A stretch of DNA of 39,006 bases from Halomonas chromatireducens. GTDB lineage: Bacteria > Pseudomonadota > Gammaproteobacteria > Pseudomonadales > Halomonadaceae. How positions within the stretch are numbered: the first letter of the stretch is position 1; every line of letters begins with the position of its first letter. The notes below the pieces were generated by a model that saw only the letters and a program-made list of their open reading frames with translations, ran no database searches and had not been told where the DNA came from. Below, in pieces: positions 17,196 through 24,351 of this stretch. A program made the position numbers and the translations under genes. Location of the stretch: the NCBI RefSeq assembly GCF_001545155.1, contig NZ_CP014226.1, positions 3,528,320 to 3,567,325 on the forward strand, given 5' to 3'.

Positions 17196-17990
17196 CTACT
17201 CCCCCGGCTCGAGCTTGCGCACCACATCGATTTGCTGCTGCTGCCTCGTCCACTTCCCTTCAGGCTTGTCGATGTACTGGAAGTGTTCATTGGTGAAGTT
17301 GCCCTGGTTGCAGGTATAGCGATAGAGCCGGGTGCGGACAGCATCGCGGGAAAGCACCTTATTGAACACGCCAGGCCCGGTCAGCTCGAAGATATTCTTT
17401 TCGCTATCGTCCTCGATATTTTCGCGTATCGCCTCAGCCACGCGCTGCAGGTGGGGGTTGTTCGGGGCGCTGGCGATAAAGTAGTTACTGATTTCGCCGC
17501 GCTTGGTGGCAATGAAGAGCTCATCGAATGCCGGCTTGACGATCCGGTCCAGCGGCCACACCACATGCGCATCGATGTCCAGGTACACGCCGCCCCGTTT
17601 ATGCAACACCAGAACGCGCCAGTAATCGGCCTGGGCCGCTCCCACCTGCAGCCTCGAATACGCGGCGAAAATCTCCGGCGAAAAGTTCGCCTCAATGAAC
17701 GATGCCCGGTCCTCCGTTATCAGGAAGCGATACTCGTAGCACGGTGCCAGCAACCGGTTGCAGAGGTAGTTGAGGTAGACAGGCAGGGTCGCCCGATTGG
17801 TGAAGTTGGTCTGCCATAGCGTTCGAGGAATGCGCGAGCTACGCCGGGAACGCCAGAGCGGCGGCGCCCTCTCGGGGATGATGAAACGCTTGTCCGGAAA
17901 GAGGTAGTGAAAACCATACGCAGCCACCTTGGTGGTATTGGCCAGCAGCTTCAAGAATCTGGCGAAGGCCAGCACACCGATGTTTTTCAA
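17196..17990 (-). CDS. GT32-like glycosyltransferase with DXD motif
   Basis: This 264-aa protein resembles the Gly_transf_sug/GT32 (Och1-like) sugar transferases. After an N-terminal basic/hydrophobic stretch it has RIPRTLWQTNFTNR, then AQADYWRVLVLHKRGGVYLDIDAHV with the DXD nucleotide-sugar/metal site, and later TGPGVFNKVL. This supports a cytoplasmic transferase for capsule, LPS or other glycan; the acceptor is unknown. The start appears to be TTG at 17990, close behind GGGAGG. It stands alone in the accessory region rather than in a polysaccharide cluster. Its 3' end touches repeat copy C. Confidence 0.85.
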   Translation of the reverse strand: MKNIGVLAFARFLKLLANTTKVAAYGFHYLFPDKRFIIPERAPPLWRSRRSSRIPRTLWQTNFTNRATLPVYLNYLCNRLLAPCYEYRFLITEDRASFIEANFSPEIFAAYSRLQVGAAQADYWRVLVLHKRGGVYLDIDAHVVWPLDRIVKPAFDELFIATKRGEISNYFIASAPNNPHLQRVAEAIRENIEDDSEKNIFELTGPGVFNKVLSRDAVRTRLYRYTCNQGNFTNEHFQYIDKPEGKWTRQQQQIDVVRKLEPGE

Positions 17991-18163
17991 TTCACCTCCC
18001 TAGCGCTGTCAATGGTCCGCATGCCGTCATCAGACACGACAGGCGAATCGTTGTTCAATTTATGCGAATCATGGCAAGAACCGTCGCTCGCCTGCTACAC
18101 CTTAACAGGAGAAGGACACCTCATGGCCCTGCAGCCAAGGCCAGCATGGAAAGGGAGAATGTG

Positions 18164-18688
18164 ATGCAACGCCTGTACTTTCTGATACCCGACAAGGAAA
18201 CCACCTCGGTCGTCGTCGACGAACTCCACTCGATGGGGTTGACCAAGGACGAACTGCATGTGATGGGCAAGGACTGGCGGCCCTTGGAAAAGGAAGGAGT
18301 CCCGGTCGCTACTCTCATTCAAACATCCGATGTGGTCAATGCCTCGAAACGCGGCGCCATCGCCGGGGCTGTACTCGGCCTGATCCTGGGCCTGATCGCC
18401 CACTACATTATCCTCGACACGAATATCGTCTGGATCACCCTTGGCATGATCGTCTTTGGTGCGCTGTTCGGCGTCTTCGCCAGCACGTTGGTTGGCGTAT
18501 CCGTCCGTGACGTCAAGGTCGGCAAATACGATAAAGCGATCAAGCGCGGCTCCATGCTGCTGATCATCGACGTTCCCGAAGCGCGGGAAGAGGAATTCCG
18601 GAATACAATCAAGCGTCACCACCCCGAAGTGATCATCGACAAGATAAGCACCAAGGACCAGAAGCAAAACGTCCCTGAAGGGCACTGA
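18164..18688 (+). CDS. Stress-type inner membrane protein (DUF1269-like)
   Basis: This 174-aa protein has an N-terminal ferredoxin-like domain (MQRLYFLIPDKETTSVVVDELHSMG ... ELHVMGKDW). A Gly-rich hydrophobic pair of helices follows (KRGAIAGAVLGLILGLIAHYII and ITLGMIVFGALFGVFASTLVGVSV), then a cytoplasmic C-terminal strand/helix unit with LLIIDVPEAREEEF. This layout is typical of DUF1269 / general-stress 17M-like membrane proteins of unknown function. The ATG at 18164 has GGGAGA 7-8 nt upstream. The longer frame from 18062 has no such signal. Repeat copy D begins 21 bp after the stop. Confidence 0.75.
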   Translation: MQRLYFLIPDKETTSVVVDELHSMGLTKDELHVMGKDWRPLEKEGVPVATLIQTSDVVNASKRGAIAGAVLGLILGLIAHYIILDTNIVWITLGMIVFGALFGVFASTLVGVSVRDVKVGKYDKAIKRGSMLLIIDVPEAREEEFRNTIKRHHPEVIIDKISTKDQKQNVPEGH

Positions 18689-18709
18689 CCCCGCCCCACC
18701 ACCAACAAC

Positions 18710-18863
18710 GGCAGCCTCCGCCGGGGCGCCGGTAGCGACGCAAAGTCGGAGGGCCGAACCGAGCGCTCCAACAAGGTCAGCAACTTCCGCACTGTCGGAG
18801 CATCTTTAGATCCGGTCCGACGCATCGGCGACTGGAGGCCGCAGGCCTCCCGGCGGTGTTGCC
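18710..18863 (+). repeat. REP/BIME copy D
   Basis: Divergent full copy 21 bp after a stop codon. The left half is shortened (GGGGCGCCGGTAGCGACGC). The right half has the longer hairpin form with GATCCGGTCCGACGCATCGG before CGACTGG, and a perfect GGAGGCC-GCA-GGCCTCC stem. Confidence 0.8.
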
Positions 18864-18934
18864 ATTGATGGCGATCATTGTTCCCAATGACGAGCACGCC
18901 TAGCAAACTGCCACCTGGCCTACTGATACTCGCT

Positions 18935-18968
18935 TTGACTCGACCAGTGCTGCCGATTACTCTGAGTA
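18935..18968 (+). promoter_or_regulatory. Promoter with palindrome over the -10, upstream of the AbiEii-type pair
   Basis: TTGACT (18935-18940), a 17-bp spacer and TACTCT (18958-18963). The -10 lies in an 11-bp palindrome TACTC-T-GAGTA (18958-18968), a candidate autoregulatory operator 35 bp before the first ATG. Confidence 0.45.
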
Positions 18969-19002
18969 TTGCAAACAACGTGCCTTCGCTACCGGCGGAA
19001 CC

Positions 19003-19215
19003 ATGGAAACGACGCTGATCAATCGACACAGATACCCTGAGCTTGATCTGATCCTTTGGGATCGGGCCGAGACATTTGTCGAGCCCGACGTTGCATTTCG
19101 CCTATATGAAGAGCGCTGGCGCTTCGTTGACCAGGACCGTCTCGAGCAAGAGGAGCAAGAGTTGATCCTCCAACTCAAGAAAGCCTATGGCCACGGTCAC
19201 ATGCTAGTAGCATGA
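19003..19215 (+). CDS. Small partner protein upstream of AbiEii-type nucleotidyltransferase
   Basis: This 70-aa acidic, helical protein contains the segments PELDLILWDRAETFVEPDVAFRLYEERWRFVD, then LEQEEQELILQLKKAYG. No helix-turn-helix is visible, so it is not an AbiEi-type antitoxin. Its stop overlaps the next ATG by 4 bp (ATGA), so it is translationally coupled to the nucleotidyltransferase. This is the arrangement expected for an antitoxin or chaperoning partner, but that role is inference. The ribosome binding site is weak (CGGAACC). Confidence 0.7.
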   Translation: METTLINRHRYPELDLILWDRAETFVEPDVAFRLYEERWRFVDQDRLEQEEQELILQLKKAYGHGHMLVA

Positions 19216-19928
19216 TGTACCGCCGAGCGCACCATCGCGCCATTGGCCAGCTACTCACGCATTTCGATGGCGATTTTCTTTCAGCTAACAATATCCTGTT
19301 TGGCGGTGGCACCAGGATCGCCCTTGAGCTGCATGAGTTCCGCGAATCTGTTGATATCGACCTGTTTTGCATTGGTCGATCCGCCTATCGAGCGGCCAGA
19401 TCAGCCATCACACCCCATAGCTTTGGCCCCCTCTTACTGCCAGGCCATACTTTGGCGCTGTTGAACGACCGAGAAATACGGGCGGATCGAGACGCCATTC
19501 GAGCGCTACTTGAAGGCCCAGGCCATCCCATCAAGCTTGAAATCATTCATTTCGACAACGAAGCGATCAAACCTGACCCCCGATCTCAACTCTTTCCCAT
19601 CCCTTTCGTTGGGAAGGAAGGTTGCTTTGCCACGAAGCTGACCGCCAATGCCGACCGTTACATGAATCACAGCAAGGACATTCTGGATCTGTGCATGATG
19701 CGCCGAGAGTGGGGAGAAATACCCGAGGCCGCATGGAAGATCGCCTGTGAGGACTATGGGGAAGGCGTCATTCTGCGGGGGTTGCGTGGCGCCCTCAGCC
19801 GCGTAGTAGCCAATCAACATGTCGTGCTTGAGCATGCAACAACATCTCTTCAGATAGAGCAGGCCTTGGCCCAAGAGCTAATCTCCACGGAAGCGCCGGA
19901 ATGGCTCAGCAAGCTCGGCTTGCACTAG
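19212..19928 (+). CDS. AbiEii/AbiGii-type nucleotidyltransferase (putative toxin)
   Basis: This 238-aa member of the AbiEii/DUF1814 nucleotidyltransferase-like family has the N-terminal core FGGGTRIALELHEFRESVDIDLF, which carries the glycine loop and the S-x-D-x-D metal site. KLEIIHFDNE follows as a later strand. KLTANADRYMNHSKDILDLCMM is the conserved Lys...Lys-Asp segment. Characterised AbiEii and MenT relatives act as toxins that transfer nucleotides, for example onto tRNA. Activity here is inferred from the family. It is coupled to the 70-aa protein upstream. Two tandem REP/BIME copies start 36 bp after its stop. Confidence 0.85.
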   Translation: MMYRRAHHRAIGQLLTHFDGDFLSANNILFGGGTRIALELHEFRESVDIDLFCIGRSAYRAARSAITPHSFGPLLLPGHTLALLNDREIRADRDAIRALLEGPGHPIKLEIIHFDNEAIKPDPRSQLFPIPFVGKEGCFATKLTANADRYMNHSKDILDLCMMRREWGEIPEAAWKIACEDYGEGVILRGLRGALSRVVANQHVVLEHATTSLQIEQALAQELISTEAPEWLSKLGLH

Positions 19929-19963
19929 GCTTCGGCCAGGGCAGCCCTCAGGTGGCGCGCTGT

Positions 19964-20107
19964 AGCCTCCACCAAGGCGCCTGACGGCGCCAGTCGCGAT
20001 GCGGAGCAGCGCTCCAACAGCAATCCTCTGCACCAACGCAACCACGCTGCTGTTGGAGGAAGCTTCAGCTCACGACTGGAGGCCGAAGGACTCCCGGCGG
20101 TGTTGCC
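19964..20107 (+). repeat. REP/BIME copy E
   Basis: Full copy. Left hairpin GGCGCC-TGAC-GGCGCC at 19976-19991, conserved CAGTCGCGATGCGGAGCAGC, and central stem CTCCAACAGC/GCTGTTGGAG. The right half has GAAGCTTC, then CACGACTGGAGGCC. Nearly identical to copy F, 171 bp away. Confidence 0.9.
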
Positions 20108-20133
20108 AAGGCTGGCGGTCATTCCCACCGCCG

Positions 20134-20279
20134 CGGCCTCCGCCAAGGCGCCTGCCGGCGCCAGTCGCGATGCGGAGCAGCGCTCCAACAGCAATCCTCT
20201 CCACCAACGCAACCACGCTGCTGTTGGAGGAAGCTTCAGCTCACGACTGGAGGCCGAAGGACTCCCGGCGGTGTTGCCG
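20134..20279 (+). repeat. REP/BIME copy F
   Basis: Tandem duplicate of copy E with a constant 171-bp offset. Over the core of about 120 nt I see only one or two differences, including in the otherwise variable centre. This implies a recent local duplication. Confidence 0.9.
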
Positions 20280-20397
20280 ATGGTGGCGACCACCGCCAAC
20301 GTCTCTGATTGACCCTGGCGCCGGACAATACTGCCATAAGCCTGCGAGCTTTATACTGCTCATTTTTTGGGATCACCCCACAAAAAGAGCACTATAC

Positions 20398-20444
20398 TTC
20401 TCATAATTTTGAGAAAGAGCTACTATTGAGCATAATAATGCTCA
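20398..20444 (+). promoter_or_regulatory. hip promoter with two operator-like palindromes
   Basis: TTGAGA (20409-20414), 16 bp, CATAAT (20431-20436). Palindrome 1, TTCTCA-N6-TGAGAA (20398-20415), covers the -35. Palindrome 2, TGAGCAT-N4-ATGCTCA (20427-20444), covers the -10. Both share TGAG half-sites. They are likely HipB operators by analogy with HipAB autoregulation. The ATG follows at 20457. Confidence 0.6.
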
Positions 20445-20456
20445 CCAGGAAGCACC

Positions 20457-20859
20457 ATGCGCCTTACGCTTCAAATCTATCTCGATCACCACTGGCATGA
20501 CGCCGCCCAGCTAGAGGTACCTCAACCCGACATGGGTCAAGCGGCCAGAAGGAATCTGGCACGCCCCCATCTATGACTTCGCGCCCATGAAGGCCGACCC
20601 CGAGGGGGTGACGCGCACAACGCGATGGGGCTCTCCTTTTGAAGAGGGTGGCAATTTCGACTGGATCGCCATAGCCCACGCACTGAATGACCTGGCCCCG
20701 GCCGAACAGACCATAAGCGAACTCAAGGCCTTGGCCAGAGAGCTGATCGGGCTGCAGGAGAGATTGCACGAACACGGCGTACCGGAGCGGATACTCACTA
20801 TGCCTGCCGTAGGGCTAGGCTCACTAAACCACCGTCTCACCTCCTGGGGGCTGACATGA
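20457..20859 (+). pseudogene. hipA: hipA toxin gene remnant (internal deletion and frameshift)
   Basis: ATG 20457, behind a good AGGAAG, opens a HipA-like N-terminus (MRLTLQIYLDHHWHDAAQLE) that stops after 39 codons at 20574-20576. In the +1 frame, from about 20535, typical HipA C-terminal sequence continues to 20859. It has HAPIYDFAPMKADPEGVTRTTRW, then HGVPERI and VGLGSLNHRLTSWGL. HipA kinases are about 430 aa; the catalytic centre and ATP-binding part are missing. About 26 N-terminal and 105 C-terminal residues remain, so kinase activity is lost. The 3' end still overlaps hipB by 4 bp. The gene order hipA then hipB and the family assignment are clear from the C-terminal part. The exact breakpoint lies around 20530-20550. 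Confidence 0.85.
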
Positions 20860-21182
20860 AACGACACAGCCTGAGCCCAGACGAGAGGGAAGAGAAACTG
20901 ATCGAAGCCACTCGGCGTCTTGTCGCTGGGGAAATCAGCGAAGGCGATCTACTGCGTCTTCTGAGACGCGATGTGCTCGGTCTTACCCAGAATGACTATG
21001 CACGGCTGGTAGGTATTAGCCGACGTACCCTATCCGATATGGAAGGCGACAAGGGTAACGTCACGCTTGAAGTGATGAATCGCGCCTTCCGCCCACTCGG
21101 ACTGAAAGTCTGCTTGATGCCGCGCCAGCCCGCTCTGCTCGAGAAAGTGATGGAGAAAGAGCCGGACAATACAAAGGAATGA
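20856..21182 (+). CDS. hipB: HipB-like XRE-family antitoxin/regulator
   Basis: This 108-aa DNA-binding protein has a helix-turn-helix at about residues 47-70 (LTQNDYARLVGISRRTLSDMEGDKG). TLEVMNRAFRPLGLKVCLMPR follows, the normal end of HipB-type HTH domains. An N-terminal helical extension (EREEKLIEATRRLVAGEISEGDLLRLLRRD) precedes it. HipB neutralises HipA and represses the operon. Here the toxin is deleted, so only the repressor function could remain. The frame is intact. It overlaps the hipA remnant by ATGA. Confidence 0.85.
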   Translation: MKRHSLSPDEREEKLIEATRRLVAGEISEGDLLRLLRRDVLGLTQNDYARLVGISRRTLSDMEGDKGNVTLEVMNRAFRPLGLKVCLMPRQPALLEKVMEKEPDNTKE

Positions 21183-21199
21183 CTCAGCAAACCATCACC

Positions 21200-21413
21200 G
21201 CCAGCGCCGCGGTCTCCTCCGAGGCGCCTACCGGCGGCGTTGCCGACGTTCGCGGCCATCACTTGCGTTTCAACCTCCTCCGTGGCGCCTACCGGCGCCA
21301 GTCGCGACGCAAAGCGGCGCTCCAACAGCGATCCTTTCCACCTACGCTAACCACGCCGCTGTTGGAGCAGCTTCAGCTCGCGACTGGAGGCCGAAGGACT
21401 CCCGGCGGTGTTG
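21200..21413 (+). repeat. REP/BIME copy G with an adjoining deletion scar
   Basis: A full copy at about 21279-21413 (CTCCAACAGC/GCTGTTGGAG stem, CGCGACTGGAGGCC). It is preceded at 21218-21246 by a short scar in which the left end GAGGCGCCTACCGGCG is joined directly to a right end GGCGTTGCC, with the whole middle missing. It starts 18 bp after the hipB stop. Confidence 0.8.
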
Positions 21414-21461
21414 TTGATGGTGGCAATCACTACAGGCTGAAAGGCAATGTCGCGCGGCATA

Positions 21462-21510
21462 TTGGACTTTAACTAATTCTCTACCATAATTATCACCATG
21501 TTAGTTAAAG
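21462..21510 (+). promoter_or_regulatory. Promoter with 10-bp inverted repeat, upstream of the GSU2403-type gene
   Basis: TTGGAC (21462-21467), exactly 17 bp, CATAAT (21485-21490). CTTTAACTAA (21467-21476) and TTAGTTAAAG (21501-21510) form a perfect inverted repeat. It starts at the -35 edge and ends just past the expected transcription start. A candidate repressor site. Confidence 0.6.
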
Positions 21511-21531
21511 CCCGCCTACAGAAGGCTCCCC

Positions 21532-22542
21532 ATGTCATATCAGCGCCTACAGCCTGAGCAATCCCGCGTTGCCGTGAACGCCATCCAGCTCTTCGAAGCG
21601 CTTGAGCAGCATCGCGGCCAGGCGCGACAGGTCAAGGGCTCGATGCACTGGAAACGCATCCATGGGCGGGAGTACCTCTACCGGGCCTACACCGGCGGCA
21701 AGAACCACTCGCTAGGCCCGCGGTCCGCCGAAACCGAGGCCATTCGGGAAGCGTTCGATACCAGAAAGGCTGAGCACCAGGCCCGGGAGCAATCACTCAA
21801 GGAACAGCTCCAGCTGCACGCCGCCTATATCCGGGCCAACCGGCTGAACCGCTTCCCGGTCGCCGGCGCCAGGGTAATCCGGGCACTGCAACGCAGGAAC
21901 CTCCCCTTTCGGATAATCGGCACCAACGCCCTGTATGCCTACGAGGCCCGTGCTGGAGTGAGGATCGAACCCGAACACCTGGCGACAGCCGATATGGACG
22001 TCCTGATGGACGCCCGGCAAGGTTTGAGGATCGTAACGGCCCTGGAGGGGGAGACCCTGCTATCGGTCATACGATCCAGCGATCGCTCGTTCGAGCCGCT
22101 CACCGATACCCCATACGAGTTTCGTGCCGCCAATGCCCAGGGCTACATGATCGACCTGATTACCCAGGCCGCCGAGGTGATGGCAATGAACGACTTCGAA
22201 CATCACTTGGAAGCTGGCGACCTGAAGCCGGTGGGCATCGACTCCTTGAAATGGGCGATCGCCTCACCGCGCTTCGAAGCTGTCGTGTTCGATGAACGCG
22301 GCATGCCGCTTCGGCTGTCCACCGTAGACCCGCGGGCGTTCGTGCTGCACAAGCACTATGTTAGCCAGCGATCGGACCGGGAACCCATCAAGCGACATCG
22401 AGATGAAGCGCAGGCGCAGCTGATAGCCACCCTCCTGGGTAACGAACTGCGGGAACTGTCAACCACACTAGCCGTCGAGCGGGCCTTCCCGCACCTGGTC
22501 AGGCAGCAGGCAAGCACGCGTTTCGACGACTTTGATGTGTGA
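21532..22542 (+). CDS. GSU2403-type nucleotidyltransferase-fold protein
   Basis: This 336-aa protein has an N-terminal helical part with KGSMHWKRIHGREYLYRAYTGGKNHSLGPRS (about residues 36-66). A nucleotidyltransferase core follows: LPFRIIGTNALYAYEARAGV, then ATADMDVLMDAR as the Asp-x-Asp metal site, and further SLKWAIASPRFEAVVFDERG and a helical C-terminus with DPRAFVLHKHYVSQR. This matches the GSU2403/NTP_transf_8 family, whose function is not established. By context with toxin-like relatives it could be a defence or toxin enzyme, which is inference. The ATG at 21532 has AAGG upstream. It is monocistronic under an operator-like promoter, with repeat copy H 16 bp after the stop. Confidence 0.85.
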   Translation: MSYQRLQPEQSRVAVNAIQLFEALEQHRGQARQVKGSMHWKRIHGREYLYRAYTGGKNHSLGPRSAETEAIREAFDTRKAEHQAREQSLKEQLQLHAAYIRANRLNRFPVAGARVIRALQRRNLPFRIIGTNALYAYEARAGVRIEPEHLATADMDVLMDARQGLRIVTALEGETLLSVIRSSDRSFEPLTDTPYEFRAANAQGYMIDLITQAAEVMAMNDFEHHLEAGDLKPVGIDSLKWAIASPRFEAVVFDERGMPLRLSTVDPRAFVLHKHYVSQRSDREPIKRHRDEAQAQLIATLLGNELRELSTTLAVERAFPHLVRQQASTRFDDFDV

Positions 22543-22557
22543 CCGTTGATTGAGAAC

Positions 22558-22709
22558 ACCAAGGCGCCTACGGCCGCCAGTCGCGATGGAAACCAGCGCT
22601 CCAACAGCTGTTCTTTCCATCAAGGCAAACCACGCCGCTGTTGGAGAATCTTTAGATCCGGTCCGACGCATCGGCGACTGGAGGCCTAAGGCCTCCCAGC
22701 GGTGTCGCC
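22558..22709 (+). repeat. REP/BIME copy H
   Basis: Full copy 16 bp after a stop codon: AAGGCGCCTACGGCCGCC, CAGTCGCGATGG, and stem CTCCAACAGC/GCTGTTGGAG. It has the long right hairpin form (GATCCGGTCCGACGCATCGG) and GGAGGCC-TAA-GGCCTCC. Confidence 0.85.
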
Positions 22710-22764
22710 AATGCCGGCGCTTTGCTCCACCAACGCGAAGCACGCTGGCCTCGGCTACCCGCTC

Positions 22765-22793
22765 AAGACAACAATGGTGCATTCGGCTAGAAT
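22765..22793 (+). promoter_or_regulatory. Probable promoter of the sigma-like/ParB-like fusion gene
   Basis: AAGACA (22765-22770), 17 bp, TAGAAT (22788-22793). It is 34 bp before the TTG start at 22827. A fair match to the sigma-70 consensus. Confidence 0.45.
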
Positions 22794-22826
22794 GCCGGTT
22801 TTTTCCATTCCTGCCCGAGACCCGCC

Positions 22827-24161
22827 TTGGCTAGCAACCACAACGCGCCTACCCACCCAGCTAGTGCCGATTCAGCGTCACTGGATACACTCATTGGTGG
22901 CTGTATCGAGGGTGACATCACTGCCTTCGAGCACCTGGCAAGCGCCTGTTTACCAGGCTTGCTCGGCGTGTCGGCTGGCTTTCTAGAACAGCCAGAGCAC
23001 CATGAGGCGGTGTGCCGCGATACCCTGGTGCTTGCCTGGCGCAATCTGTCAGAGCCAGGCAGCAACACGGCGCCCAGCGTCTGGCTGTACGGCATATTCG
23101 CCAGCCGGCTCTATAACCAGCTGTTGGCGCTGCATGGTTCACAGCAGGCCATGAGGCGCCGGGTTGACGCACTGGAAGCCGAGCACTCAACCACGGTGGA
23201 TTCACCCACCGGGCCTCGCCCAGCGCTGCTCAGCGGCACCAGGCTACTGGCACTGTCGCACCAGGTGCCCTCGGTAGCGCCCTCCCCCCTGTTGCTAGCT
23301 GAACTGAACGAGCGCATCTCAGCCGAAATCGCACAGCGCAACGCACCATTGACGCCAACCGGCGAGCGAGTCTACCCGCCGCTCTACGACCCGGCCCTGC
23401 GCTATCGCATGTTCCGCTCTCGAGCCGCATTTCAAATCAAGGAAGGCTTCAAGCGCCGCCTGGGGCGCCCGTTTGAAGACCAATGGTTCGAACGCTGGCT
23501 CAACAAAAAGGCCGGCAGCGCACTTCTGGAAAGCCAGGGCCTGCCGCGCCGAAGCATCGAAGCGCATCTCGGTGGAAGACTCGACCTCGAGATCGACCCA
23601 AACGCACTCAGCCGAGGCATGGACTTTCCCGCTTCTTTTCCGAACCGCACTCAACGGCGCAAGATCTCCAATCAGTTTATCTGGCCGGGGGACTGGGACC
23701 TGAAAACACCTGCGCTTGCCGACACCCAGCGCCAGAAGTTCATTCGCGATCTCTGGAGCCACCGGCTCGACCTGACCGCCAGCGACAGCTATAACCGCCT
23801 GTTGAACAGAGTGGAACTGGGCGGCGCGCTGCGCATGCACCACCATGGCATCCTGCTGGACTCGGAGTCACGCATTCACGCCTACCTGGAACGCTATCTG
23901 CTCTTTATGGAAGACATGAGCTGCTTCGGCTACAAGGCCAACCTGGGGAAGGACACGCTTGGTATCGCCATCGACCGGCACGGAGGCATGGTCAAGGTCA
24001 ACAAGGGCCTGCACCGACTGGCCATGGCGCAAATCCTGGGAATTCAGCGCGTCACCGTTAGGGTAAGAGCCGTACATCAGCTCTGGTGGGAACAGCACAA
24101 AGGCAGCGAGCAGGGGAAAAGAGCGCTGGAGAACGTAACCGCTGCCCTGCCGCATCGTTAG
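22827..24161 (+). CDS. Fusion: sigma-70 region-2-like N-terminus plus ParB-like C-terminal region
   Basis: 444 aa. Residues about 18-100 look like an ECF-sigma region 2: LDTLIGGCIEGDITAFEHLA, CRDTLVLAWRNLSE, PSVWLYGIFASRLYNQL. There is no recognisable region 4. After a linker comes a basic stretch (FQIKEGFKRRLGRPFEDQWFERWLNKK). The C-terminal region then reads FIWPGDWDL, FMEDMSCFGYKANLG, GIAIDRHGGMVKVNKGLHRLAMAQILGIQRVTVRV and HQLWW. That final pattern (strand, then hGxHRLAxAxxLG, then V.V.V strand) resembles the ParB/sulfiredoxin-like fold proteins often found in polysaccharide loci. The start is TTG, as no in-frame ATG occurs until residue about 109 and the frame is closed upstream at 22788-22790. 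It is monocistronic. Both domain calls are by eye. Function is unknown. Confidence 0.7.
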   Translation: MASNHNAPTHPASADSASLDTLIGGCIEGDITAFEHLASACLPGLLGVSAGFLEQPEHHEAVCRDTLVLAWRNLSEPGSNTAPSVWLYGIFASRLYNQLLALHGSQQAMRRRVDALEAEHSTTVDSPTGPRPALLSGTRLLALSHQVPSVAPSPLLLAELNERISAEIAQRNAPLTPTGERVYPPLYDPALRYRMFRSRAAFQIKEGFKRRLGRPFEDQWFERWLNKKAGSALLESQGLPRRSIEAHLGGRLDLEIDPNALSRGMDFPASFPNRTQRRKISNQFIWPGDWDLKTPALADTQRQKFIRDLWSHRLDLTASDSYNRLLNRVELGGALRMHHHGILLDSESRIHAYLERYLLFMEDMSCFGYKANLGKDTLGIAIDRHGGMVKVNKGLHRLAMAQILGIQRVTVRVRAVHQLWWEQHKGSEQGKRALENVTAALPHR

Positions 24162-24186
24162 ATCCGGCCCAGTCATCGCCGACAGC

Positions 24187-24326
24187 TGCCACCGCCAAGG
24201 CGCCTGCCGGCGCCAGTCGCGATGCGGAGTCGGGGCGCCGAACCGAGCGCTCCAACAGCGGTTTTTCTAATGTTGGAGTAGCTTCAGCTCACGACTGGAG
24301 GCCGAAGGACTCCCGGCGGTGTTGCC
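24187..24326 (+). repeat. REP/BIME copy I
   Basis: Compact copy with the shortest centre: CTCCAACA, then an internal loop of about 17 nt, then TGTTGGAG. The flanks are intact (GGCGCC-TGCC-GGCGCC, CAGTCGCGATGCGGAGTCGG, CACGACTGGAGGCC). It is 26 bp after the stop of the fusion gene. Confidence 0.9.
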
Positions 24327-24351
24327 AATGTTGCTGATCATCGCCAACGCC

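Noticed and set aside
19925..20406. Several 70-135 aa frames inside repeat copies (for example with RLAPAGALAEAAA or DWRPKDSRRCCQ)
   Set aside because: They recur in every repeat copy because the DNA repeat recurs. No ribosome binding sites, and they are broken in other copies.
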